DNA from: CBDDLD01 sp965230605
GTDB lineage: Bacteria > Bacteroidota > Bacteroidia > Flavobacteriales > Flavobacteriaceae
Reading direction: 5' to 3'
NCBI GenBank assembly: GCA_965230605.1
Contig: CBDDLD010000004.1
Coordinates: 1,240,001-1,304,000 of the forward strand
Length of the DNA: 64,000 nucleotides
Part shown: one piece after another, positions 33,586 through 42,072 of the stretch
How the letters are laid out: each line of letters begins with the position of its first letter
Position numbering within the stretch: the stretch's first letter is position 1
Position numbers and translations under genes: made by a program
The notes under the pieces: generated by a model
Database searches by the model: none
What the model saw: the letters and a program-made list of their open reading frames with translations, nothing else
Told to the model about the DNA's origin: nothing

Positions 33586-36500
33586 ATGCAAAAGAAAATC
33601 GCTAATTTCCTATTCTCCACGAAACTTACTGCTGTCTTATTTATTGTGTTTGCCGTTGCCATGGCTACCGGAACTATTCTGGATCGGAATATGGAAACGT
33701 CACCGACACCGTATACCAGAACAATGATCTATAATGCCAGGTGGTTTGAAGCCATTATGGTGTTTTTTGTTATCAATTTTGTGGGTAATATTTTCAGATT
33801 CAAATTATTTAAGAAAGAAAAATGGGCCACGCTGATCTTGCATTTGGCCTTTATCTTCATATTGTTAGGTGCATTCATTACTAGGTATGTGGGCTATGAA
33901 GGTATTATTTCTATACGTGAAGGTGCTACAGAAAGCCAATACTTATCCACTAAGACCTATGTGTCTGCTTATGTGGTTGGCGATTACAGAATTGATAATG
34001 TATTACAGCGTTACAACTTTTATAAAGAGGTCGATTTTTCTGAACGTTTAAATAACAGGTTTGATGAGACCATCACTTATGGCGATACTCCAGTAAATTT
34101 TAAACTGAGGAAATTCATAAAAGGGGCAGAAAAAGATATTGTTCCGGACGACAACGGTGAGGCTTACTTAAAGATCGTTGAAGCAGGGGCGGGGCAACCG
34201 CACAATCACTTCCTTAAAGAAGGCGAAGTACAAAGCATTCATAATGTATTGATCTCCTTAAACAAGCACCAAGACGGTGCAATCAATATTACGAATACCG
34301 AAGATGGACTGTTTATACAATCGCCCTTTGATGGGGAGTATATGACCATGGCAACAGGCGCTACGGGGAAATTGGTTAAGGACAGTTTGCAACCTTTGAA
34401 CTTGAGATCGCGTTATATCATTGGTAGTATGCAGATGGTATTTCCGAAGCCGGTGGTGAAAGGGATCTTTGATATCAGGAAGAAACCACAGATACTTAAA
34501 GGTGACGAAGACGGTATTGTCCTAGACGTTACTGCGAATGGCGAAACCAAGTCCGTAAACCTTCTCGGTGGGAAAGGAAGTTTTAATGGTTATGAAGAAA
34601 TCACTGTAGGTGGATTAGACCTGTCATTACAATATGGGTCTAGAATCTTAGAGCTCCCTTTTCAAATTAAGCTCAACGACTTTATAGCGGAACGTTATCC
34701 GGGTACGGAGAACAGCTATTCGTCGTATGAGAGTAAGGTCACGGTGCTAGATAAGGAAGCCGGTGATTTTGATTACGACATCTACATGAACCATATATTA
34801 GATCACAAAGGCTATCGTTTTTTTCAGGCCAGTTTTGATCCGGACGAGAAGGGAACCATCCTTTCTGTGAACCATGACTTTTGGGGTACAATGATTACTT
34901 ATGCAGGATACATCATGCTCTATTTTGGTTTGATGGCGATTCTCTTAGCGAGACATACACGCTTTGATCAGATCAGAAAGCAATTGACTAAAGTGAAGAA
35001 GAAAAAGGCCAAGTTGACCACGCTTATTCTACTATGTATTGGCCTGTCAGGTTTTGGGCAAACACACTCAGCTAACGATGGACACAATCATTTGGGACCG
35101 AATAAAGCAGAAATTGACTCTATTTTAAAGGTGAACATCACACCTAAAGACCATGCCGCGAAGTTTGGAGAAATGGTGATTCAGGATTACAGTGGACGGA
35201 TGATGCCTATGAACACATACGCCTCTGAACTATTGCGTAAGTTGAGCAAGAAAGATCACTATGATGTTTTTGATGCCAATCAGGTGTTTCTTTCCATTCA
35301 AGAAAGCCCATTACTGTGGTATAATGTTCCTGTCATATATCTAAAGTTGAGGAAAGGCGATTCCATCCGTAAACTCATAGGTGTCGATAAAAGCGAAAAG
35401 TATGTACGTCTAGTAGATTTCTTTACACCGGAAGGCCGCTATAAGCTGGCGCCTTATCTGGAAGAGGCTTATAAAGCGCAAGTGCCTAATGGATTTCAAA
35501 AAGAGTTTAAAGAAACAGATCAGCGTGTTAATCTATTATACAATACGATTGAAGGACGTTCCATAAAGATCTTCCCGGTACCTAATGATGATGGTAATAA
35601 ATGGATATCCTCATTAGAATTTAGAGAGGAAAACTATAGAGAACAAATCAGCGATACTTTATATGGTAACTTTATCAATAATGGATTCAGTGCCTATCTA
35701 CTCACGCTTAATAATGCTAAGCAAACGGGAGATTTTACCAGAGCAGAGAATTTATTAGAGGGTATAAAAAAGACACAGTTAAAGTATGGTGCTGAGGTCA
35801 TGTTGTCTGATAAGAAGATAAAGACTGAAGTGCTTTATAATAAGTACGATATCTTTAAGAACATGTTCAGCTGGTTGATGTATGCCAGTACCTTACTGAT
35901 CATAGTGCTTATCGTTCAAATCTTCAAGTATAAAAGTAAAGCCATTAAGGTGATCGTTAAGGTTTTAGTAGGCATTATTATTGTACTATTTGTACTCCAT
36001 ACCTCAGGACTCATAGTAAGATGGTATTTATCAGGGCATGCGCCATGGAGTGATGCTTATGAATCCTTACTCTATGTAGCCTGGTCTACCTCGCTCTTTG
36101 GATTGTTATTAGGCAGAAAGAGCACATTAACGATTGCTGCTACTGCCTTTGCAGCATCCATTATTTTGATGATAGCGCATTGGAACTGGATGGACCCGGC
36201 TATTGCTAATTTAGAACCTGTACTACAAGGGTATTGGTTGATGATCCACGTATCAGTTATTGTTATGAGTTACGGACCGTTTACACTAGGCTTTATTCTA
36301 GGTGTGGTAGCACTTATCTTAATGATACTCACCAATAAAGAGAATAAAGAGCGCATGCTGCTTAATCTCAAAGAATTAACCATTATCAACGAGATGGCGC
36401 TTACGGTAGGTTTAGTGCTGTTAACTATTGGTAACTTCCTTGGAGGCATGTGGGCGAATGAGAGTTGGGGACGCTATTGGGGTTGGGATCCTAAGGAAAC

Positions 36501-36774
36501 TTGGGCATTAATTAGTATTATGATCTACGCTTTTGTGATTCATATGCGATTGATTCCTGGATTACGAGGCCGCTGGTTTTATAATCTCATGTCGATCTTA
36601 GCCTATGGTACGATAATGATGACCTATTTCGGTGTCAACTTCTACTTGTCAGGCTTACATTCATACGCGAGCGGGGATCAAATATTAAGCTTCCAGTTTA
36701 TTGCTGTAACTCTAGGGATTATTGCCATTTTAGCCTTCTTTGCCTATCGTCAGCATAAAAAATACTTTAAGTAG
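33586..36774 (+). CDS. ccsBA: Fused cytochrome c biogenesis protein ResB-CcsA (CcsBA)
   Basis: 1062 aa from MQKKIANFLFSTK; the frame opening at 33556 begins in the promoter. The N-terminal half is ResB/Ccs1-like (helices near 10-110 and about 445). The C-terminal third is CcsA with the heme-handling motif NESWGRYWGWDPKETWAL near residue 963 and conserved His residues in periplasmic loops. It exports heme and attaches it to CXXCH apocytochromes (system II). A long periplasmic domain of about 400 residues lies between the parts. Fusion is usual in Bacteroidota. Confidence 0.95.
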   Translation: MQKKIANFLFSTKLTAVLFIVFAVAMATGTILDRNMETSPTPYTRTMIYNARWFEAIMVFFVINFVGNIFRFKLFKKEKWATLILHLAFIFILLGAFITRYVGYEGIISIREGATESQYLSTKTYVSAYVVGDYRIDNVLQRYNFYKEVDFSERLNNRFDETITYGDTPVNFKLRKFIKGAEKDIVPDDNGEAYLKIVEAGAGQPHNHFLKEGEVQSIHNVLISLNKHQDGAINITNTEDGLFIQSPFDGEYMTMATGATGKLVKDSLQPLNLRSRYIIGSMQMVFPKPVVKGIFDIRKKPQILKGDEDGIVLDVTANGETKSVNLLGGKGSFNGYEEITVGGLDLSLQYGSRILELPFQIKLNDFIAERYPGTENSYSSYESKVTVLDKEAGDFDYDIYMNHILDHKGYRFFQASFDPDEKGTILSVNHDFWGTMITYAGYIMLYFGLMAILLARHTRFDQIRKQLTKVKKKKAKLTTLILLCIGLSGFGQTHSANDGHNHLGPNKAEIDSILKVNITPKDHAAKFGEMVIQDYSGRMMPMNTYASELLRKLSKKDHYDVFDANQVFLSIQESPLLWYNVPVIYLKLRKGDSIRKLIGVDKSEKYVRLVDFFTPEGRYKLAPYLEEAYKAQVPNGFQKEFKETDQRVNLLYNTIEGRSIKIFPVPNDDGNKWISSLEFREENYREQISDTLYGNFINNGFSAYLLTLNNAKQTGDFTRAENLLEGIKKTQLKYGAEVMLSDKKIKTEVLYNKYDIFKNMFSWLMYASTLLIIVLIVQIFKYKSKAIKVIVKVLVGIIIVLFVLHTSGLIVRWYLSGHAPWSDAYESLLYVAWSTSLFGLLLGRKSTLTIAATAFAASIILMIAHWNWMDPAIANLEPVLQGYWLMIHVSVIVMSYGPFTLGFILGVVALILMILTNKENKERMLLNLKELTIINEMALTVGLVLLTIGNFLGGMWANESWGRYWGWDPKETWALISIMIYAFVIHMRLIPGLRGRWFYNLMSILAYGTIMMTYFGVNFYLSGLHSYASGDQILSFQFIAVTLGIIAILAFFAYRQHKKYFK

Positions 36775-36904
36775 ATAGTATTGAGATATGAGTATTGAGA
36801 TACCTTAGGCGGTTAGACAAAATTAGATGTTTAGATTTTTAGAATTGCTAGATAACTCAACATTATACAATCATCATTAATCATTTAGTAAACATCCGTC
36901 TTCA

Positions 36905-37126
36905 GCATCAGTAGGTGAGTGTCAATAGGTTGAAACACACGTGAAAAAGAAATACTGTTTGAGACGTATGTCGAGTTTTATTTCTTTTAGTGTGTGAAAC
37001 TGTAATTGACCGCCGATGATGCAGGACTAGATTTTTTGAATACTTTTTTATCAATGAAAAAAGTATTAAGGATGATATTATCATTAACCTCTGTCATTAC
37101 GAGGAGCGTAGCGACGTGGTAATCTC
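36905..37126 (+). repeat. Left arm of a 222-bp inverted repeat
   Basis: 222 bp that recur in reverse complement at 50342-50563 with roughly 90% identity. It includes CTGTCATTACGAGGAGCG near its inner end, a common flavobacterial intergenic repeat, and an internal hairpin around GAATACTTTTTTATCAATG. The arms bracket the RHS region. Confidence 0.85.
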
Positions 37127-37137
37127 AATACTAAGAC

Positions 37138-37497
37138 TTACAGATCATAGATCACAAAATGCCAATTCGAACGCACCGTGACTAAACTATAACTGCTTAC
37201 AGTTTGAATACGATCCGCCCAAATAAGAACTTCAAATCCGCGTCTTGACTGATTACGTAACGCAATAGAGGTAATCACATGATCCGGGCCGTCTTCGCCG
37301 TAATTTTCAGCCGTTAATTGTACAATATAATTACTGTCACTCACTAAACGTGTGGGTAATGTTACCGTATAGCCTCCGGCATGATTAGAACCAAAAAGGT
37401 TACCGGGACTGATACGATTAGAAACGGAAATTCCTGGTGTGGCTTTTAGAATGCGACCACTCGCAGACACTTTCCCCATGGCAATAGGTGTAAGCAT
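37138..37497 (-). CDS. Hypothetical beta-rich protein
   Basis: 119 aa (MLTPIAMGKVSASGRIL...), predicted to be mostly beta strands: a short N-terminal module and a sandwich-like C-terminal part (YTVTLPTRLVSDSNYIVQL near 42, SSYSLVTVRSNWHFVIYDL at the end). It somewhat resembles phage tail or surface-tip modules, but no family was recognised. It sits just inside the left inverted repeat. Confidence 0.6.
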   Translation of the reverse strand: MLTPIAMGKVSASGRILKATPGISVSNRISPGNLFGSNHAGGYTVTLPTRLVSDSNYIVQLTAENYGEDGPDHVITSIALRNQSRRGFEVLIWADRIQTVSSYSLVTVRSNWHFVIYDL

Positions 37498-37610
37498 GAT
37501 AATACAGGTTTAAATTAAACAATGATGTTGCGTTCTTGGGAAAGTGACTTAAAGATACAATAATATATTGATTATCATATAGTTAAATCCGATAAATAAC
37601 ATGTAAAAGT

Positions 37611-38882
37611 TTAATTAGAGATTTGGAAGTCGTCTCCGGAGTTAAGAATCTGAGTATAGACAATCCAAGCCACAACGATGGCAGATATTATAAAGTAACC
37701 CGTGATAAAAACACTGCCATAGGGGATGATCTCATCGATTAAGAACCAATTGCCTAAGTAATAAATAATCCCTAGTCCGATTATGGATTTAACCAGCTCA
37801 ATCCAGATGGATACCGTCTCTTTATCCATTAGAGACGATAAGCTATAGACCATCAGAAAAATAAAACCCCCATAAAGAAACAATTGTGTCCCTGGTATAT
37901 CTGCAATATTAATGAGCATATCTGCTAAGAATAGCACCACGATAGCAAACTGAAACCAACTCCAGATGGTGATGGCACGGGAAGGTTTAGAATCATACTT
38001 CACTAAGTTAGCAGGGCTGACACTATACACCGGATATTTGGATTTTACATCCTCCGGACGCCAACCCGTAGGCATGAACCAGATTCGCAGTTTGTCTTTT
38101 AGGCTTTGGGTGCGCCAGGCATCTTTTACTAATAACCAGAGGTGCTGAAAATTAATTTTTATAGGATTCCAGGTATTGGCTTGTCGGGTAACACCATACA
38201 CACAAGGTTCTTCGTCTAATTCTTCCTGAAAGGTTCCAAACACACGGTCCCAAACACAAAAAATGGCTGCCAGATTTTTATCAATATAAATAGGGTTAAT
38301 GGCATGGTGCACACGGTGCTGTGAAGGCGTCACAATGATATACTCCAGAACACCCAGTTTATCGATATGAGCGGTATGGTACCAAAACTGCATAAACAAA
38401 TGCAATGGTGCAATAATGGCAATGACCTTAGGTGGCACACCAATAATAGCAGCTGGTAATAGGAAAATAAAGCTTAAACTAAACAGCTCAGAAATGGATT
38501 GCCGTAATGCTGTGGCTGTATTAAAATGTTCCCCGGAATGATGAATGACATGCCTATTCCAAAAGAAATTAATACTGTGGTTGAGACGATGGTTCCAATA
38601 GCTGGCAAAATCAATAGCAATAAAAGCCAGCAGATATACCATCCATTGAGATTCTATATGCAGTAAGGCCACTTGCTCGTAGACCCAGTCGTAGCTAATG
38701 ATCACTAGGGTTAAGCCTAAAATATCTTTTAGGATATTAGTAATACCGGAGCTGAGGCTCGATATGGTATCCATAGCCGTAAAGGTGAACTTACCCTTAA
38801 CATACCCATAGAGGGCCTCTATAATAATAAGGAGCAAAAATCCCGGGATGGCATATAGTAAGACCTTAGCGTAGGTTTCCAT
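37611..38882 (-). CDS. Sterol desaturase / fatty acid hydroxylase superfamily
   Basis: 423 aa with N-terminal membrane helices, the di-iron histidine boxes WNHRLNHS near residue 98, RHVIHHSGEHFN near 112 and QHRVHHAINPIY near 187, and another membrane block after about 310. The fold inserts or moves oxygen on lipids (sterol, carotenoid or fatty acid hydroxylase/desaturase). The substrate is unknown. It is isolated, upstream of the hypothetical beta-rich gene. Confidence 0.9.
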   Translation of the reverse strand: METYAKVLLYAIPGFLLLIIIEALYGYVKGKFTFTAMDTISSLSSGITNILKDILGLTLVIISYDWVYEQVALLHIESQWMVYLLAFIAIDFASYWNHRLNHSINFFWNRHVIHHSGEHFNTATALRQSISELFSLSFIFLLPAAIIGVPPKVIAIIAPLHLFMQFWYHTAHIDKLGVLEYIIVTPSQHRVHHAINPIYIDKNLAAIFCVWDRVFGTFQEELDEEPCVYGVTRQANTWNPIKINFQHLWLLVKDAWRTQSLKDKLRIWFMPTGWRPEDVKSKYPVYSVSPANLVKYDSKPSRAITIWSWFQFAIVVLFLADMLINIADIPGTQLFLYGGFIFLMVYSLSSLMDKETVSIWIELVKSIIGLGIIYYLGNWFLIDEIIPYGSVFITGYFIISAIVVAWIVYTQILNSGDDFQISN

Positions 38883-38887
38883 AAAGA

Positions 38888-38917
38888 AGTGTTTGATTGC
38901 TAAAATAGAGAGGACTT
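38888..38917. repeat. 30-bp repeat, copy 1
   Basis: The sequence beginning AGTGTTTGATTGCTAAAATA is repeated exactly at 40511-40540. Copy 1 lies immediately upstream of the desaturase start (5 bp), so it is probably the original. Confidence 0.85.
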
Positions 38918-38978
38918 ATGAGATCTGCAAGATTTGATATCAGCACTATTAGCTATAAGTTAGTTGTGTCAGGTTATA

Positions 38979-39098
38979 TTACAATAGGACTATTAAAAAG
39001 ACAACAATAATTATTACAGTTAAAATAACCAATAGTTTGGTATTACTTTTAAATGATTCAATAAAAAAATCTACAAAAAATTTAAAAAACTCTTCCAT
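38979..39098 (-). CDS. Possible 39-aa single-helix membrane protein
   Basis: The minus strand from ATG at 39098 to TAA at 38979 reads MEEFFKFFVDFFIESFKSNT followed by KLLVILTVIIIVVFLIVLL, one transmembrane helix after an amphipathic start. It has a good length and helix pattern but is AT-rich and unsupported by homology, so it could be chance. It sits between the desaturase and a repeat block. Confidence 0.35.
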   Translation of the reverse strand: MEEFFKFFVDFFIESFKSNTKLLVILTVIIIVVFLIVLL

Positions 39099-39129
39099 GA
39101 TTAATCGTTTAAAATTTCTTCAAGGACAA

Positions 39130-39319
39130 CCAGCGTCAACGCTGGTGGTATAAACATACAATAATATCTTGTCATAGTTTTTAGAACGGGCTTGGCAAAA
39201 TTTTTTAAATACTTTCTTTTGCCAAAAGAAAGTATCAAAGAAAAAACAGACCTCATTATTTAGAATGAAGCCTGTTTTTGTCAGTTGTTTATTGCACGGA
39301 TAATATATCCGCGCTATCG
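39130..39319. repeat. Repeat block 1 (43-bp and 28-bp modules)
   Basis: A 43-bp module at 39130-39172 starting CCAGCGTCAACGCTGGTGGT, with its own palindrome, and a 28-bp module at 39292-39319 starting TTGCACGGATAATATATCC both recur at 40241-40283 and 40481-40508. Between them is a terminator-like hairpin (about 39244-39279) and a stretch resembling part of the 222-bp repeat. Confidence 0.8.
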
Positions 39320-39392
39320 GGATTTTTCTTAGGCTAAAGAAGAGTGTTTATATATTAATTCTGCATGTTCTTGATATGCTTATATTTGGAAT

Positions 39393-40175
39393 ATGAAAAT
39401 TTTCAAATCAGTATATATTGTTTTATTATCAATCTTAAGTTTAATTATAACGGCTTCTTTTTCTACAATAGATAAAGATTTGCATATATGTAAAGGAGAA
39501 TCAAGTAAAAAATATTATTATAACAAAGAGTATATAGACTCATCAAATTGCTCAGCCAAAGCTTGTAAAGTTAAATTAAAAGAACACTATTTATCTGAAA
39601 AGGATACTAAAATAAATGTAACTAAGGATAATTATTTAAAAATGTTATCATATTTAATTCCTTTTATTTTAGGAATGTTTTCTTCATTAATTGTCTCTTC
39701 AATTAGTAATAGAAAATCAAAAAAAGATAATAAAAAATTCATCATTAATTATTTAAGTCAATTTGAAAACCTCTACCCGGAATTAATTAATGAATATCTA
39801 TTTATTAAGAATAATGTTCTGAATAATAATCTAGAATTAATAGAAATTAAATTGTTTGAAGGCTTTAATACTAATATACTTGAGAGTTTAAGTTTCCAAG
39901 ATTACTTTAAAATTTTCAAGAATAAAGCTGCTAACATATATTCTATTTTTAACTTAGTGAGAAGCATGGAAGAATACTTGCCATATAAAATATATGATGA
40001 ATATATGTCAACTATAACATTAGAAATAAAAGATATAGAAATAACTGATATAGATAAGTATTTATCGGAGTCAAATGAATGTGCTTTAGCTAAAGAGAAG
40101 ATATTAAAAATTATTACTATAAAATTAAGTGAGATTGAAGAGCTAAAAAATAAAATTAATGATGTAATAAGTTAA
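39393..40175 (+). CDS. AT-rich membrane protein with N-terminal cysteine motif
   Basis: 260 aa. The N-terminal signal/anchor is followed by HICKGESSKKYYYNKEY and CSAKACKVK, resembling the 'K.YH...C..L..CK' surface motif of many Bacteroidota proteins. A second hydrophobic helix is near residues 90-108 (YLIPFILGMFSSLIVSSI). The C-terminal 150 residues are helical and charged. No family is assigned. Strong A/T bias and flanking repeats suggest a recently acquired gene. Its start is the first ATG after the flanking repeats. Confidence 0.6.
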   Translation: MKIFKSVYIVLLSILSLIITASFSTIDKDLHICKGESSKKYYYNKEYIDSSNCSAKACKVKLKEHYLSEKDTKINVTKDNYLKMLSYLIPFILGMFSSLIVSSISNRKSKKDNKKFIINYLSQFENLYPELINEYLFIKNNVLNNNLELIEIKLFEGFNTNILESLSFQDYFKIFKNKAANIYSIFNLVRSMEEYLPYKIYDEYMSTITLEIKDIEITDIDKYLSESNECALAKEKILKIITIKLSEIEELKNKINDVIS

Positions 40176-40240
40176 ATGCTTTTTATAACTCATATTTATT
40201 CTGAGATATTTTATTTTCACAAAAAATGCCCCCGCTACCG

Positions 40241-40540
40241 CCAGCGTCCACGCTGGTGGTATAAACATACAATAATATCTTGTAGACCGACTTCTACTCA
40301 AAATTTAATTTTCTTCTTTTGTAAAAGAAATCGATTACATGGTTGGACGAAATTCGTAGAATGAGACAAATCTAAATACATCGATTCACGAGCTCCTTAT
40401 TTTTATAATTAAATAGCTTGCGAGTAAAAAAAAGAAAAAACAGCAACCCTTTTAAAGATTGCTGTTTACATTATTTATTGTTGCACGGATAGCATATCCG
40501 CGCCATCGAGAGTGTTTGATTGCTAAAATAGAGAGGACTT
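40241..40540. repeat. Repeat block 2 (43-, 28- and 30-bp modules)
   Basis: Holds second copies of three modules: 43-bp at 40241-40283, 28-bp at 40481-40508 and 30-bp at 40511-40540. Two similar segments with CGATTCACGAGCTCC (about 40380) and CGATTCATGAACTCC (about 40615) add to the picture of repeated recombination scars. Confidence 0.8.
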
Positions 40541-40670
40541 TGCAAATGTCAAAATTTGCTCGCTTAGGCAAAATTTTTAATGTTCTTTCTTTTCATAAAT
40601 GAAATCGACTATGTCGATTCATGAACTCCATTGTTTACAATAAGCAAGCTTGTGAATAAAGAACCAAAAA
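40541..40670. other. Non-coding spacer between repeat block 2 and lipoprotein copy A
   Basis: No gene seen. It contains a second version of the CGATTCATGAACTCC segment found near 40380 and leads into the terminator hairpin at 40673. Confidence 0.5.
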
Positions 40671-40672
40671 AA

Positions 40673-40698
40673 AACAGCAATCTCAATAGATTGCTGTT
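40673..40698 (-). terminator. Terminator hairpin of lipoprotein copy A
   Basis: Perfect 11-bp stem AACAGCAATCT / AGATTGCTGTT with loop CAAT. On the minus strand it is followed by a T-run (nine A on the top strand). Confidence 0.8.
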
Positions 40699-40738
40699 TT
40701 GCTTTTTATAACAACTAGAGTGGATACTATCACCGGTG

Positions 40739-41296
40739 TTATTTTAAACATTTGATGTTTGGAATATCATAATAACCGATTCCTATATTAGTTGTTATTT
40801 TTTCATAGTTATTAGATGGACCATCTTTACAAAAATAGTAATGAACTGCTTTTTTTGAATCATCGATTTCCGAATCATAAACTTCTAGTTTATCAGAAGT
40901 GAGCAAATTATATTCTTTAAAAATGCTTATAGTCTCCTGATTAAGTGGGTAATCATCATCCCACCAATAAAATAGCTTACCATTCTTCTTTTTTAAATAT
41001 CGAGAAGCTAATTTTCCTTTACTACCTACTTTTGCTTCTTTGTTTTGGAACATTTTTCCACTATTTTCACCTATTCTGATTACAAATAAGTTTTTGTCAT
41101 TCTCTAACTCTGACACACTGACCGAAAAAACTTTTCCTTTACTGTATATATGACTTGTTTTTGAAAAATCAAGAATAGCATTTTGTATAGCATTATGGAT
41201 GCCATTATCCTGAATTAATTCATTTTTAAATGACTTACAACTCACCAAGAGTACTATAGTCCCATAGGACAAAAGCATTAAACTAATTTTTTTCAT
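40739..41296 (-). CDS. Lipoprotein, likely immunity-type partner of the RHS/JAB protein (copy A)
   Basis: 185 aa. The N-terminal signal MKKISLMLLSYGTIVLLVSC has a lipobox cysteine at residue 20. The mature part has a conserved-looking core WWDDDYPLNQETISIF near 108 and a cysteine near 153. No known family recognised. It is almost identical to copy B (differences K21/R21 and I27/V27). Copy B directly follows the RHS gene, so an immunity function against the JAB tail is inferred from position only. Confidence 0.7.
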   Translation of the reverse strand: MKKISLMLLSYGTIVLLVSCKSFKNELIQDNGIHNAIQNAILDFSKTSHIYSKGKVFSVSVSELENDKNLFVIRIGENSGKMFQNKEAKVGSKGKLASRYLKKKNGKLFYWWDDDYPLNQETISIFKEYNLLTSDKLEVYDSEIDDSKKAVHYYFCKDGPSNNYEKITTNIGIGYYDIPNIKCLK

Positions 41297-41437
41297 GACT
41301 TGATATTTTATATAAAGCTATAAAAGTTTTTTATGATTGAAAAATAGAATGAGTGAATAGTACTATTGAATGAGTGAACGATTATAAAATTTACTTTTCT
41401 AATACTGTTTTAGGTTTATTTAGGAATAGTATTGAAA

Positions 41438-41463
41438 AACAGCAATCTATTGAGATTGCTGTT
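41438..41463 (-). terminator. Terminator hairpin of lipoprotein copy B
   Basis: Same 11-bp stem as copy A, but the loop is ATTG, the reverse complement of the CAAT loop in copy A. T-run on the minus strand: five. Confidence 0.75.
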
Positions 41464-41503
41464 TTGCTTTTTATAACAACTAGAGTGGATACTATCACCG
41501 GTG

Positions 41504-42061
41504 TTATTTTAAACATTTGATGTTTGGAATATCATAATAACCGATTCCTATATTAGTTGTTATTTTTTCATAGTTATTAGATGGACCATCTTTACAAAAA
41601 TAGTAATGAACTGCTTTTTTTGAATCATCGATTTCCGAATCATAAACTTCTAGTTTATCAGAAGTGAGCAAATTATATTCTTTAAAAATGCTTATAGTCT
41701 CCTGATTAAGTGGGTAATCATCATCCCACCAATAAAATAGCTTACCATTCTTCTTTTTTAAATATCGAGAAGCTAATTTTCCTTTACTACCTACTTTTGC
41801 TTCTTTGTTTTGGAACATTTTTCCACTATTTTCACCTATTCTGATTACAAATAAGTTTTTGTCATTCTCTAACTCTGACACACTGACCGAAAAAACTTTT
41901 CCTTTACTGTATATATGACTTGTTTTTGAAAAATCAAGAATAGCATTTTGTATAGCATTATGGATGCCATTATCCTGAACTAATTCATTTTTAAATGACC
42001 TACAACTCACCAAGAGTACTATAGTCCCATAGGACAAAAGCATTAAACTAATTTTTTTCAT
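41504..42061 (-). CDS. Lipoprotein, likely immunity-type partner of the RHS/JAB protein (copy B)
   Basis: 185 aa, the same lipoprotein as at 40739-41296 except R21 and V27. It starts 11 nt after the RHS stop codon, the typical spacing of a toxin-immunity pair, and would be translated from the RHS transcript. The lipobox places it on a membrane facing the periplasm, where a secreted RHS product of a neighbouring cell might arrive. No functional domain recognised. Confidence 0.72.
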   Translation of the reverse strand: MKKISLMLLSYGTIVLLVSCRSFKNELVQDNGIHNAIQNAILDFSKTSHIYSKGKVFSVSVSELENDKNLFVIRIGENSGKMFQNKEAKVGSKGKLASRYLKKKNGKLFYWWDDDYPLNQETISIFKEYNLLTSDKLEVYDSEIDDSKKAVHYYFCKDGPSNNYEKITTNIGIGYYDIPNIKCLK

Positions 42062-42072
42062 GACTTGATATT

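Larger units (their letters stand above)
40671..41310 (-). repeat. 640-bp tandem duplication, copy A
   Basis: Nearly identical to 41436-42075 (offset 765 bp). Two coding differences were seen plus an altered hairpin loop. It spans from the terminator hairpin to a TTA that in copy B is the stop codon of the RHS gene. Confidence 0.9.

Noticed and set aside
36905..37126. Insertion sequence terminal repeats
   Set aside because: No transposase in the 13-kb interval and the arms contain common intergenic repeat sequence; treated as a repeat pair of uncertain mobility.
40176..40364. 62-aa plus-strand frame after the 260-aa gene
   Set aside because: It translates repeat module sequence (43-bp repeat) and has no start context.
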